This document shows, piece after piece, positions 53,956 through 63,358 of a stretch of DNA of 64,000 nt (its first letter is position 1; the number at the start of each line of letters is the position of its first letter). Both the position numbers and the translations under genes were made by a program. The DNA is from Bacteroidales bacterium (GTDB lineage Bacteria > Bacteroidota > Bacteroidia > Bacteroidales > UBA932), in NCBI GenBank assembly GCA_017634595.1, contig JAGBNC010000018.1:1-64000 (forward strand), written 5' to 3'. The notes under the pieces were generated by a model that was not told where the DNA came from, searched no databases, and saw only the letters and a program-made list of their open reading frames with translations.

Positions 53956-56801
53956 CGCTGCTCCTCGCTCTGGTCGTAGCTGTACTCACGGCCGCGCAGC
54001 CGCTGTGGGCCGGTCCTCAGAACAAGAAGGAACGGACCGACAGTCTCGTGCGCATCATGAAGGCGGAGTCGCTCCAACAGCTTGAGAAGAATGGCATACA
54101 GTACCGTAAGGCCATTGCATCCACCTTCCTCCACAACGGTACATACCTCATCAGCGACACGGCGCTCTGGAACATGCAGAGCAAAGTCATCAACTGCTGG
54201 GGACATGTCAAGGTGATCCAGGACGAGACGATACTGACTTCCGAGAAACTTGACTATTACATCGACGACAACTTGGCGCAGTTCCGCGGCACTCTGGTCC
54301 AGCTCCAGAACAAGAAACGCAACACGTTGCGCACCCGCTACCTCGACTACAACACCCAGGACAGCCTTGCCGTGTTCCGCAGCGGCGCGTCCATGCGCGA
54401 CGAGAAAGGGCAGGTGATAGAGAGCAATTCCGGCACTTATAGTTCACGCGACAAGAGGTTCCAGTTCAACGACAACGTGAATATGTTTTCCGACTCTGTG
54501 TTCGTGAAGACCAATCAGTTGCTCTACGATTCGGAGACCGAAGTGGCCACGTTCCCCACTTTCATCGACTTCTGGAAAGGAGGAAACATGCTGTCGGCCG
54601 GCGAGGGATGGTACGACCGCAGGCAGGAGCTGTTCTTCTTCCGGCGCAACGTGCACGGCCTGAGCCCACAGCAGGAAGTGTGGTCGGACTCACTCTACTA
54701 CTATCAAGCCATAGGAGACGTAGTGCTGAAGGGCCTTGCACAGGTGCAGGACACCAGCCGCAAAGTCACAGCCATGGCTGACTTCATCCATTTCCAGGAT
54801 TCCATCTCCCAGGTCACTCTGCGCAAGCGTGCAGCAGTGGCACTCGAGACCACTAGCCAGGGCAAGCGTGACACCATATACATAGGCGCCGACACCCTCA
54901 TATACAAGACTATCAAGATGTGCGACATCCCCGAGGGCACTATATCGGCAAGCAAGAGCAGGCTCACAGACATACTTACCGATGCGGTGACTGAATACCG
55001 CCGCAAGGCCGCTGCGGAAGCAGCTGCAGCCAAGGCCGAGGCCGAGAAACAAGGCCAAATGCAGCGCGGGGTTCCCGCCCGCGGGGGCAAAAACGAACAG
55101 CAGCCCGAACAGGAAGAAGCTGCCAAACCTGCTGAGCCGGCTAAATCAGCTGAACCGGCAGAGCCCGTTGTGCCAGCAGAGCCTGCCGAGGCCGAAGCTG
55201 CCAAGGCAGCGGCCGACAGCCTGGCCCGCCGCGACTCGCTGATGGCTCCTCTCCACAAAGCCGTAGCCGCAGTGGACAGCCTCGTGGGAGCGGTGCGTGA
55301 TTCCACTGCTCTAGGCATACCCGAAGCCCCCGTGGAAGAAGACATGGATATCGACGCTGCAGCAGACACTCTTGCCGCCCAGGACAGCTTGGCAGCCGCT
55401 GCCGACACGCTTTCCGCCGCCTCTGACAGTCTGGCATCAACACCCAAAGACACCACCAAGATAGGATTCGCCTACGCCCTGCACAACGTCAAAATATTCC
55501 GCAAGGACATACAGGCCAGATGCGACTCCCTGTGTTACTGCGACTTAGATTCGGTGGCCCGCTTCTACCTCGATCCCGTAATATGGAACGAAGGCAACAG
55601 GCAATACACTTCCGACAGCGTGTTCGTGCTGGTAGGAGCCGGCGGCCCGCGCAAAGCCAGCCTCCAGGCCAACGCCTTCGTGATAACCCAGCAAGACTCC
55701 ATACGCTACGACCAGATCAAGGGTGCCGAGATCATGGCATACTTCGATACACTCGAAAATACACTGCGGCGCTTCGACGCCCTGGGCGGCGCCTCCGCCC
55801 TGTTCTATCTCGAAGAGAACGGCTCCCTGGCCACCGTCAACAAGGTTGAGACCAAGATGCTCTCCGCCATAATCAAGGACAACAACATAGACCAGGTGTA
55901 CTACTTCGAGCAGCCCAAGAACAATGCATACCCGGTAGTACAGTTGCCCAAGGAAGACCATTCCATGAAGGGATTCAAATGGCGTCCCGACGAGCGTCCT
56001 GCGACTTCCTCCGACGTAGCACCCCTGAGCATCAGGCGCAGCCAGCGCAGCTACTTCCTGTCCAAGCCAATGGCCGATTTCCGCCAGACGGAGATTTATT
56101 TCCCCGGCTACATTCCCAATATACGCAGGGAGATAGCAATACGCGACTCGCTGGCCAAGATTCCCAGGCCTCACGACAGCTTTACCATCCGTGATTCGCT
56201 GGCTCTGGCCGATTCTCTGGCAGTACTGGATTCGCTGGCACAGTCCGACACTCTGGTGGTACGTGACTCGCTGGTCCACGAAGCTGTGCCTCAGCAGCGC
56301 GACAGCACCGCTGCTGTCACCGCCACTCCAGACGAAGATCCACTGGCTGTACCTACCATAGATCCCAAGCACAAGAAGAAAGAAGAACAAGAGCTGAAGC
56401 GCAAGCTGCGTATCGCACGGCGCGATGCCCGCATTGCCGCACGCGAGAAGCGCTGGGAAGAGCTGGACAGGCGCGATTCGCTTAAGGTGGAGGCCAAGAA
56501 ACAGAAAGCCTTGGAAAAGGAGCGTGCCAAGAAGCTTAGACGCCTGCTGGCCATAAAGAAGCAGGAGGCCAAAGACCAAGCCCGTCTGGAAAAGTACATT
56601 GAGAAATACAGAAAGCAGTATGAAAGAAAACAAAAACGTGACGCTGCCCGAAAACGCTCACAGGGAGCTCCGGAAAGGGGAGAAGTACCAACCCCTCCTG
56701 AGTCCGGAGAAGCGCCCGCTGGAAGTGACGCCGTACTCAGTAACGATGGGACTGCTGATGACAGTCCTGTTCTCGGCGGCAGCAGCCTACCTGGGACTTA
56801 A
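53925..56801 (+). CDS. OstA-like protein with low-complexity insert and read-through C-terminus
   Basis: A 958-residue protein with a signal peptide (about 8-29, ending PLWA). OstA/LptA-type beta-jellyroll repeats fill about 60-360 (GHVKVIQDETILTSEKLDYYIDDN, NNVNMF-like strands). An Ala/Pro/Glu-rich and DSLA-repeat insert (about 365-520) splits it, then more OstA-like strands (520-680). The C-terminal third is charged and Lys/Arg-rich. The last 60 residues overlap the start of the OPT gene in another frame and are probably an extension after loss of the original stop. Context with SurA suggests LPS or outer-membrane assembly. Confidence 0.8.
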   Translation: MEVQVHKRRLTLLLALVVAVLTAAQPLWAGPQNKKERTDSLVRIMKAESLQQLEKNGIQYRKAIASTFLHNGTYLISDTALWNMQSKVINCWGHVKVIQDETILTSEKLDYYIDDNLAQFRGTLVQLQNKKRNTLRTRYLDYNTQDSLAVFRSGASMRDEKGQVIESNSGTYSSRDKRFQFNDNVNMFSDSVFVKTNQLLYDSETEVATFPTFIDFWKGGNMLSAGEGWYDRRQELFFFRRNVHGLSPQQEVWSDSLYYYQAIGDVVLKGLAQVQDTSRKVTAMADFIHFQDSISQVTLRKRAAVALETTSQGKRDTIYIGADTLIYKTIKMCDIPEGTISASKSRLTDILTDAVTEYRRKAAAEAAAAKAEAEKQGQMQRGVPARGGKNEQQPEQEEAAKPAEPAKSAEPAEPVVPAEPAEAEAAKAAADSLARRDSLMAPLHKAVAAVDSLVGAVRDSTALGIPEAPVEEDMDIDAAADTLAAQDSLAAAADTLSAASDSLASTPKDTTKIGFAYALHNVKIFRKDIQARCDSLCYCDLDSVARFYLDPVIWNEGNRQYTSDSVFVLVGAGGPRKASLQANAFVITQQDSIRYDQIKGAEIMAYFDTLENTLRRFDALGGASALFYLEENGSLATVNKVETKMLSAIIKDNNIDQVYYFEQPKNNAYPVVQLPKEDHSMKGFKWRPDERPATSSDVAPLSIRRSQRSYFLSKPMADFRQTEIYFPGYIPNIRREIAIRDSLAKIPRPHDSFTIRDSLALADSLAVLDSLAQSDTLVVRDSLVHEAVPQQRDSTAAVTATPDEDPLAVPTIDPKHKKKEEQELKRKLRIARRDARIAAREKRWEELDRRDSLKVEAKKQKALEKERAKKLRRLLAIKKQEAKDQARLEKYIEKYRKQYERKQKRDAARKRSQGAPERGEVPTPPESGEAPAGSDAVLSNDGTADDSPVLGGSSLPGT

Positions 56802-58620
56802 GGTAGGCCAGGTATTCGAAGCTGCAATCCCGATTGCAATTATCGCCGTGGGCGTGACCGGAATCCTCAAAAAGAAGGACGGTCTGGCCCAGAATGTCAT
56901 CATCCAGAGCATTGGAGCATGCTCCGGCGTGGTGGTGGCCGGTGCCATTTTCACACTGCCCGCCATCTACATACTCGGGCTGGACGTGAATTTCTGGCAG
57001 ATGTTCCTCAGTTCCCTGCTGGGTGGCGCAATTGGCATACTGTTCCTCATTCCTTTCCGCAAATACTTCGTGCAGGAGATGCACGGCAAGTATCCTTTCC
57101 CCGAGGCCACAGCTACCACACAGGTGCTGGTGAGCGGTGAATCCGGCGGAAACAGCGCCCGCACCCTGGTTGCGGCAGGTCTCATCGGAGGCCTGTACGA
57201 CTTCGTGGTGGCCACATTCGGGGCCTGGGCGGAGACGCTGAGCACCACCGTCATGCACTGGGGACAGGTTGTCGCCGACAAGGCCAAGCTCGTACTCAAG
57301 CTCAACACAGGAGCCGCAGTGCTCGGCCTCGGCTACATCATCGGCCTCAAATACGCCTTCGTGATATGCTGCGGATCGTTCCTGGTGTGGCTTATCATCA
57401 TACCGCTCATGAACCTCATCTGGGGCGGACAAGTCATTGACCTCATGGGCACCGGCATCACCGCCACCGTGGGTCAGATGGCTCCGGAGCAGATTTTCAA
57501 GGAATATGCGCGCCATATCGGCATAGGCGGTATAGCCACCGCCGGCATCATCGGCATCATCAAGAGCGCCGGAGTCATCAAGAGCGCCGTGGGCCTCGCA
57601 GTGGGCGAGTTCAAGCGCAAGCCGGGCCAGGAGGCGTCGGCCGCGGGTGAACGCACCCAGGAAGACCTGCCCATGCGCACCGTGGTCACCGGCATCATCA
57701 TAGCACTGCTGTGCATCTTCGCTTTCTTCGCCTTCGGCGGGGTGGTGGAAAATGTCTGGCAGGCTCTGATCGCTCTCCTGATCGTGGCGCTGATCTCGTT
57801 CCTCTTCACCACCGTCGCCGCCAACGCGATTGCCATCGTGGGCAGCAACCCGGTGAGCGGAATGACCATCATGACACTGATAATCACCGCCTTGGTGCTT
57901 GTGGCCGTGGGCCTTAAGGGCAACGCCGGCATGGTGGCCGCAATGGTCATCGGCGGCGTGGTCTGCACCGCGCTCAGCACCGCCGGAGGACTTATCACCG
58001 ACTTCAAGATTGGTTACTGGATTGGCACCACCCCGCGCAAGCAGGAAGCCTGGAAGTTCGTGGGCGTGGCAGTGGCCGCCGCCACCGTGGGCGGAGTCAT
58101 GCTGGTGCTCAACAAGACATACGGATTCACCGGAGACGGAGCCCTGGTAGCGCCTCAAGCCAACGCCATGGCCGCCGTCATACAGCCCATGATGAACGGG
58201 GGCAGCGCTCCCTGGCTCCTCTACGGCATCGGTGCGCTGATAGCAATTGCTCTCACCGTGTTCAAAGTGCCTGCGCTGGCCTTCTGCCTTGGTATGTTCA
58301 TCCCCATCGACCTCAACCTGCCTCTGCTGGTGGGAGGCGCCATCTCGTGGTTCGTGACCTCGCGCAGCAAGGACGCCGAAGTTAACCGCAGCCGCGGCGA
58401 GAAAGGTACCCTCATTGCAAGCGGATTCATTGCTGGCGGTGCGCTCATGGGCGTTGTGTCCGCCATCCTTAAATTCGCCGGCGTGGACTGGTACCTCGGC
58501 AGCTGGAACGAAGCGGGAGCCGCCGGTGCCGCACCCGCAGAGATGATTGCCTTCGTCCCCTTCCTGGGCATCTGCGCCTACATGATTTTCACATCACTCA
58601 AAAAGACTGATTCTCAATAA
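56620..58620 (+). CDS. OPT-family oligopeptide transporter
   Basis: A 666-residue polytopic protein with about fifteen or sixteen helices. The OPT signature region GSNPVSGMTIMTLI is near residue 415, and FPEATATTQVLVSGE lies near 165. OPT carriers import oligopeptides or metal-siderophore complexes with protons. The ATG at 56620 opens a short polar N-terminus (KENKNVTLPENAHREL); the in-frame ATG at 56599 is also possible. Either start lies inside the OstA-like gene, which overlaps it by about 180 bases. pepT follows after a hairpin, consistent with peptide use. Confidence 0.9.
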   Translation: MKENKNVTLPENAHRELRKGEKYQPLLSPEKRPLEVTPYSVTMGLLMTVLFSAAAAYLGLKVGQVFEAAIPIAIIAVGVTGILKKKDGLAQNVIIQSIGACSGVVVAGAIFTLPAIYILGLDVNFWQMFLSSLLGGAIGILFLIPFRKYFVQEMHGKYPFPEATATTQVLVSGESGGNSARTLVAAGLIGGLYDFVVATFGAWAETLSTTVMHWGQVVADKAKLVLKLNTGAAVLGLGYIIGLKYAFVICCGSFLVWLIIIPLMNLIWGGQVIDLMGTGITATVGQMAPEQIFKEYARHIGIGGIATAGIIGIIKSAGVIKSAVGLAVGEFKRKPGQEASAAGERTQEDLPMRTVVTGIIIALLCIFAFFAFGGVVENVWQALIALLIVALISFLFTTVAANAIAIVGSNPVSGMTIMTLIITALVLVAVGLKGNAGMVAAMVIGGVVCTALSTAGGLITDFKIGYWIGTTPRKQEAWKFVGVAVAAATVGGVMLVLNKTYGFTGDGALVAPQANAMAAVIQPMMNGGSAPWLLYGIGALIAIALTVFKVPALAFCLGMFIPIDLNLPLLVGGAISWFVTSRSKDAEVNRSRGEKGTLIASGFIAGGALMGVVSAILKFAGVDWYLGSWNEAGAAGAAPAEMIAFVPFLGICAYMIFTSLKKTDSQ

Positions 58621-58632
58621 CTTACGCCCTAC

Positions 58633-58657
58633 ATCTGTGGGAGTTTTTCCCACAGAT
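58633..58657. repeat. Hairpin between OPT and pepT
   Basis: ATCTGTGGGA and TCCCACAGAT form a perfect 10-bp stem with a 5-nt loop. No T run follows, so it may be a processing or mRNA-stability hairpin, or a weak terminator. Confidence 0.7.
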
Positions 58658-58683
58658 AAATATATTAAAGCACTGATAGACAA

Positions 58684-59904
58684 ATGAATAGCATTCTTGA
58701 CCGTTTTCTGCGTTATATCGCAGTCGATACCCAGAGCAACGAAGAGTCTGAGTCACAACCCTCTGAGGCTAAAGAACTTGTGCTGTTGGAGATGCTCCGC
58801 GATGAGCTGCTTGCCATGGGAGTTCATGCCGAGCTTGACGAATTCGGTTACGTGATGGCCAGCATCCCTTCGAATATAGACAAGAAAGTTCCGGCGGTGG
58901 GCTTCATTGCCCACGTGGACACCGCTCCCGACGCTTCCGGAAAAGACGTCAAAGCCCAGATAATCAAAGACTATGACGGCAGGCCGATAGAGCTCAAGGG
59001 AGTGCCCGGGCTCAAGCTCGACCCGGCCGTGTTCCCCGAACTGCTGTCGCACAAGGGCGAGACCATTATCACCACCGACGGCACCACGCTGTTGGGAGCC
59101 GACGACAAGGCCGGAGTGGCGGAAATCATGGATGCCGTACAGTACATTGTCGAGCATCCCGAGTTCAAGCACGGCGAGATCAAGATTGGATTTACCCCCG
59201 ACGAAGAGATAGGCCGCGGCGTGGTAAAGTTCGACGTGAAACGCTTCGGCGCCGATTTCGCCTACACCATGGACGGAGGCGAAGTGGGCGAACTGGAGTT
59301 CGAGAATTTCAACGCAGCATCGGCGGTGGTGCGCATTCAAGGCTGCAATGTACACCCCGGATACGCTAAGGGCAAGATGCTGAATGCCATATTGATAGGC
59401 AACGAACTCGCTTCCCTTCTGCCGGTTGAGCAGAGGCCGGAATACACCCAGGACTACGAGGGATTCTTCCACCTGGTAGGGTTCAAGGGCAGCGTCGAAG
59501 AGGCCACCCTGACATGGATCATCCGCGACCACGACAGGGCCAAGTTCGAGCGCAAGAAAGCGGTCATGCAGGAGTGCTGCGACTTTATAAACGCCAAATA
59601 CGGAAAGGGCACCGCGACACCTGTCATCAAGGACCAGTACTACAACATGCGCGAGATGGTGGAGCCGCATTACCACGTGATAGACAAGGCGGTACGTGCC
59701 ATGGAGATGGCGGGCGTGAAGCCCCACATCCAGCCCATACGCGGAGGCACCGACGGCGCCAACCTGTCATTCAAGGGCCTCCCCTGCCCGAATATCTTCG
59801 CCGGCGGGCTCAACTTCCACGGCAAGTTCGAATGGGTGCCGCTGGAGTCCATGCAGAAGGCTTCCGCGGTGATTCTGAGCATTGTGCATCTATTTGCCGA
59901 ATAG
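58684..59904 (+). CDS. pepT: Peptidase T (tripeptidase)
   Basis: An M20 metallopeptidase of 406 residues. Dizinc ligands and catalytic residues are in FIAHVDTAPD, LGADDKAG, TPDEEIGRGV and the late FAGGLNFHGKFEWVP. The dimerisation domain sits in the middle (about 205-320). It releases N-terminal residues from tripeptides in the cytoplasm. It follows the OPT transporter by about 60 nt and may form a peptide-utilisation unit. trmB starts 6 nt after its stop. Confidence 0.95.
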   Translation: MNSILDRFLRYIAVDTQSNEESESQPSEAKELVLLEMLRDELLAMGVHAELDEFGYVMASIPSNIDKKVPAVGFIAHVDTAPDASGKDVKAQIIKDYDGRPIELKGVPGLKLDPAVFPELLSHKGETIITTDGTTLLGADDKAGVAEIMDAVQYIVEHPEFKHGEIKIGFTPDEEIGRGVVKFDVKRFGADFAYTMDGGEVGELEFENFNAASAVVRIQGCNVHPGYAKGKMLNAILIGNELASLLPVEQRPEYTQDYEGFFHLVGFKGSVEEATLTWIIRDHDRAKFERKKAVMQECCDFINAKYGKGTATPVIKDQYYNMREMVEPHYHVIDKAVRAMEMAGVKPHIQPIRGGTDGANLSFKGLPCPNIFAGGLNFHGKFEWVPLESMQKASAVILSIVHLFAE

Positions 59905-59910
59905 GGTCTC

Positions 59911-60732
59911 ATGGGCCACGACAAACTGCGCAAATTCGCAGAGAACGAGACGTTCCCGTGCCTGCTGCAACCGTCTGCCGCTGAATTGCTTGCCGACGGA
60001 TACTTCGCCCTGCGCGACCACGAAGTCAAAGGGCACTGGGGCGAGCGCTTCTCTTCTCCCTCCGCCCCCCTTGTGCTGGAGCTTGGCTGCGGCAAGGGAG
60101 AATACACCACGGCACTGGCCGAACGGGAGCCCGCCAAGAACTATGTCGGCGTGGACATCAAGGGCGCAAGGCTATGGAAGGGCGCAAAATACGCCACCGA
60201 GAAGGCTCTGGGCAACGTCGGATTCCTGCGCACCAGGATAGAATTCATCACGGCGTTCTTTGCTCCGGGCGAAGTGTCGGAGATATGGCTCACCTTTTCC
60301 GACCCTCAGGTGCGCAGCGAAAACTCCAGGCTCACATCGCCCCCTTTTCTGGAGCGCTACAGCAAGTTCCTGAAAGACGGAGGGTTAGTGCACTTGAAGA
60401 CAGACTCTCAGTTCCTGTATCAGTACACGCTCGCCGTATGCAGGGCCAATGGCCTTCCGGTGCTTGCTTCGTCAGAGGACATCTATGCCGAGCCGGAGCG
60501 TTTCGACCCCAGCCTCACAGAAGTGCAGACTTTCTACGAGAGCATGTTCAGGGAGCAGGGATACCCCATTAAGTATCTGTGTTTCAGACTGGAATCATCT
60601 CCCGCACCGCGTACGTTCGTAAGCCCGGCAGACTTTGACCCGGACTACTGGCGCTCCGTCGAGGGAGACCGCACCCTGTTCGGGCGCGACACCGCCGAAA
60701 CGAGACGGCAGAAACTTCACCGAAAGGTCTAA
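59911..60732 (+). CDS. trmB: tRNA (guanine-N7-)-methyltransferase
   Basis: A 273-residue class I methyltransferase with SAM motif LELGCGKGEYT and acidic VGVDIKGAR. The TrmB signature is TFSDPQVRSENSRLTSP, with VHLKTDSQFLYQYT after it. It makes m7G46 in tRNA. The C-terminal part (about 230-273) is an extension typical of Bacteroidota. Likely co-transcribed with pepT. Confidence 0.93.
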   Translation: MGHDKLRKFAENETFPCLLQPSAAELLADGYFALRDHEVKGHWGERFSSPSAPLVLELGCGKGEYTTALAEREPAKNYVGVDIKGARLWKGAKYATEKALGNVGFLRTRIEFITAFFAPGEVSEIWLTFSDPQVRSENSRLTSPPFLERYSKFLKDGGLVHLKTDSQFLYQYTLAVCRANGLPVLASSEDIYAEPERFDPSLTEVQTFYESMFREQGYPIKYLCFRLESSPAPRTFVSPADFDPDYWRSVEGDRTLFGRDTAETRRQKLHRKV

Positions 60733-60736
60733 TCTA

Positions 60737-61330
60737 CTACCACTTTTCGTAGTGGATATTCTCCGGCTTCCACTTGTCCTTGGGCTTGTCGCTGCCGGCA
60801 GGATGGCCTATGGGCACTATGCAGTACGGGCAGATCTCTTCCGGGAGGCCAAGAGCCTCAATAGCAGGCTTCATCCTGTCTTCATAAGGGTAGCAGGCAG
60901 TCCAAACGGCGCCAAGACCGAGGGCCTCGGTGGCAAGGAGGAGATTCTCGGTGGCTGCGGCGCAGTCGGCCGTCCAGTTCTTGTTCTCTCCACCCATCTT
61001 GCCTGTGGTTTTTCCGCAGACGATGACCACGACGGGGGATTTGGCAATCATCTTGTTGAAGCCTCCCGCGAGTTTATCCTTCGTGGCCGGCTCCCTGACC
61101 ACAACAAAGCGCCACGGCTGAGCGTTCATCCCGGAAGGAGCCGCCATGGCGGCCTTGAGGATGGTTTCTACCTGCGCCGGCGTCACATCTTCGCTGGTGT
61201 AGGCACGTACGCTTTTACGGGAGTGAATGTTGTCCAGAGCGGCCTTGCAGGCGTCTTGATTGTTCTGGGCGAATGCAGACATCGATAACATGGTAACCAG
61301 AGTTACGAGAGCTAATTTGAGATATTTCAT
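60737..61330 (-). CDS. Secreted nitroreductase-family protein
   Basis: A 197-residue protein with a signal peptide (MKYLKLALVTLVTMLSMSAFAQ), unusual for this FMN-dependent cytoplasmic family. The FMN-binding RKSVRAYTSEDVTP and APSGMNAQPWRFVVV segments match nitroreductases, and the C-terminal VPIGHPAGSDKPKDKWKPENIHYEKW is typical. Location outside the cytoplasm is inferred from the signal. Convergent with trmB, whose stop is 4 nt away. Confidence 0.85.
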   Translation of the reverse strand: MKYLKLALVTLVTMLSMSAFAQNNQDACKAALDNIHSRKSVRAYTSEDVTPAQVETILKAAMAAPSGMNAQPWRFVVVREPATKDKLAGGFNKMIAKSPVVVIVCGKTTGKMGGENKNWTADCAAATENLLLATEALGLGAVWTACYPYEDRMKPAIEALGLPEEICPYCIVPIGHPAGSDKPKDKWKPENIHYEKW

Positions 61331-61370
61331 GATCGTCCTGCAGCTGCAATAATCGTGCTAACCTGCTGGC

Positions 61371-61402
61371 TTTGGCTGGATAAGACATTTATTGTATATT
61401 TG
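61371..61402 (+). promoter_or_regulatory. Consensus promoter of the alpha/beta hydrolase pseudogene
   Basis: TTTG (61371-61374), a 20-bp spacer and TATATTTG (61395-61402) match the consensus. The ATG of the reading frame is at 61421. Confidence 0.7.
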
Positions 61403-61420
61403 CTTCCGATACCGACGCTT

Positions 61421-62280
61421 ATGTTCAAAATCCTCCTGCTGCTCGTGGCTTTTCTGCCACTTCGTCTCTGGCCCGCCGTGGAGCCCGAGATGCAAGTGAT
61501 TGAGTCGGAGCAGCGCAACGGATACGTTTGTTCCCTGGTCGAATACAACGCCGTCGGCGAGGAGCGGGTGCAGTCTTTTCTGCTGGTGCCCGACGGTGCC
61601 TGCGCCGAGAATCCGCGCCCTGGTTTGGTGCTGCTGCACGACCATGGCGCCCGCTTCGACATAGGCAAGGAGAAACTCGTCCGTCCCATGGTATCGGCCC
61701 CCGAATACATCAAAGCATCTGCGGAGCAATGGGCCAGCGGGCGGTGTATGACAGCCTCTCGCGCCGGGGCATCGTTTGGGCGGAACAGACGCTGAACGAA
61801 GATGCAGCGGCAGCACGCCTGCTATCCGCCCTGCCGTGCGTCGATTCCTCCCGGGTGGGCTGCTTCGGCTGGTCCATGGGGGCGCATCGCGCCTGGCTGC
61901 TGGGAGCATTCTGCCCGCAGATAAAGGCCGGAGCGGCTCTGTGCTGGATGACCCTCAAGCGCACACAGGCAAATCCGCCCACGGCGTCCGACTATTCGAT
62001 GATGATTCCCGCCCTGCGGGAGCGATACGACTTTCCCGACATTGCCAAGTGGCTGGCGCCCAAGCCTTTCCTGTTTCTCAACGGCACGGCAGACCGCCTG
62101 TTTGCGGAGGCTGAAGTCAGGCAGGCGTTCGCCCGGATGCAGCAGATATACGCCTCCAAAGGGGCCCGGGGGCAGCTTCGGACCGAATTCTTCGACGGCA
62201 CCCACCACTGCGGCGTGCGGGTGCAGGATACGGTTCAGAGCTACTTCGATAGCTTGTGGGAAGGCTCTCCCGGCTTCTGA
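61421..62280 (+). pseudogene. Alpha/beta hydrolase (dienelactone-hydrolase type), frameshifted
   Basis: The N-terminal half (signal-like MFKILLLLVAFLPLRLWP, then LLHDHGARFDIGKEKLVRPM) is in one frame up to about 61740. The C-terminal half (VGCFGWSMGAHRAWLL nucleophile elbow, PKPFLFLNGTADRLF, FFDGTHHCGV) continues in another frame after one shift near 61735. The region around the shift also lacks the usual segment ending in GERG, so a deletion may be present. Promoter intact. Its end overlaps the convergent EamA gene by 40 nt. A sequencing error cannot be excluded. Confidence 0.8.
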
Positions 62281-63167
62281 ATCATAAAGACGACTGCAGC
62301 AATGCAGATGGCAACCCCTATGCCCATCTTCCAGGTCATAGGCTCTCTAAACATCAAGGTACCGATGAGGATGGCGGTAAGCGGCTCAAATACACCCAGG
62401 ATGGAGGTCTTGGTGGGGCCGATAAAGCGTGAAGACACCGCCAGGGTGAGCATGGAAATCATGGTTGGCACTATTGCCAGCCCAAGGAGATTCGCCCAAT
62501 CGGCCACAGAATCGACTCCTTCCGTGATGCTGCCGCCCTGGGCCAAGCGTAAGGCTGCGAATAAAAAGGTACCCACAACGAGCGCATAGAGCGTGAGCGT
62601 GTGCTCGGAGACTTGTTTGATCCGGCTGCTCCTGTTCACGATGACCAGGTAGGACGCATAGCTAAAAGCCGACATTACGGCAAGGACGATGCCCAGAGGC
62701 TTGATTTCGGCCCCGCGCGAAGGGCTCGACAGCAGGATGATTCCGCCCAACGTTGCGACAATCGACAGCCATGTCTGCCAGCTGGGATAAAAGCGCAGAA
62801 GCACCATAATCAGCGCGACGAACACGGGGTACAGATATACAAGCGTCGTGGCCAGGCCGGAGGGGATGAATTCGTAGGAGGCAAACAGGAACAGGCTGCT
62901 TCCGGCAAAAAGGGCGCCCAGCAGCACCAGAAGGCCGAATTCGTTCTTCCGGACAGAGAATCTCTCTTTCTTCAGGAGCATCAACAGGCTAAGGAGCGCC
63001 GCTGAAATGCCATATCTGAAAAATAGCATCACGAGCACCGGAACTCCGCTTTGCAGCAGAGGTTTAGCGAACAGCGGATTGGTTCCGTAGGAGACCCCGG
63101 CCACCACGCCGCATACAAGGCCTATAATTCTCCGGTCCGAGATTGCGTATGCATGTTTTGTTGCCAT
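62241..63167 (-). CDS. EamA/DMT-family transporter
   Basis: A 308-residue protein with ten membrane helices in two EamA repeats, of the RhaT/YdcZ-like drug/metabolite exporter superfamily. The first repeat contains SYGTNPLFAKPLLQSG and the second FIGPTKTSILGVFEPLTAILIG. Substrate unknown. The ATG at 63167 is preferred over a TTG two codons upstream. It converges on and overlaps the hydrolase pseudogene end. Confidence 0.88.
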   Translation of the reverse strand: MATKHAYAISDRRIIGLVCGVVAGVSYGTNPLFAKPLLQSGVPVLVMLFFRYGISAALLSLLMLLKKERFSVRKNEFGLLVLLGALFAGSSLFLFASYEFIPSGLATTLVYLYPVFVALIMVLLRFYPSWQTWLSIVATLGGIILLSSPSRGAEIKPLGIVLAVMSAFSYASYLVIVNRSSRIKQVSEHTLTLYALVVGTFLFAALRLAQGGSITEGVDSVADWANLLGLAIVPTMISMLTLAVSSRFIGPTKTSILGVFEPLTAILIGTLMFREPMTWKMGIGVAICIAAVVFMIQKPGEPSHKLSK

Positions 63168-63217
63168 ATACAAAATTTGAGGGCGCGAAGATAGGCATTT
63201 TGGGCCGGATTACCACA

Positions 63218-63306
63218 AATTTGCGGCATAATTTTCGGTGGCGGCTAAGCACCTGCCACTTAGCCACTTGCACGATTTGCCTGCATCATTTTTCGTGCAG
63301 GCAAAT
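63218..63306. repeat. Two related hairpins in the 63.2 kb intergenic region
   Basis: ATTTGCCTGCA (63275-63285) and TGCAGGCAAAT (63296-63306) form an 11-bp stem with a 10-nt loop. A similar but looser unit starts at 63218 (TTTGCGGCATAATTTTCG), with a 7-bp GGCTAAG/CTTAGCC hairpin (63243-63265). The gap between EamA and the next gene (63168-63358) holds only these. Confidence 0.6.
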
Positions 63307-63358
63307 TGCGGAAGTCGCTGAGACGTAGCGCATTACGCGCCACCGTCCTAATATTTGC

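Noticed and set aside
56737..58158. 473-residue ORF antisense to the OPT transporter
   Set aside because: His-rich and low in structure; a shadow of the membrane-helix codons on the plus strand.
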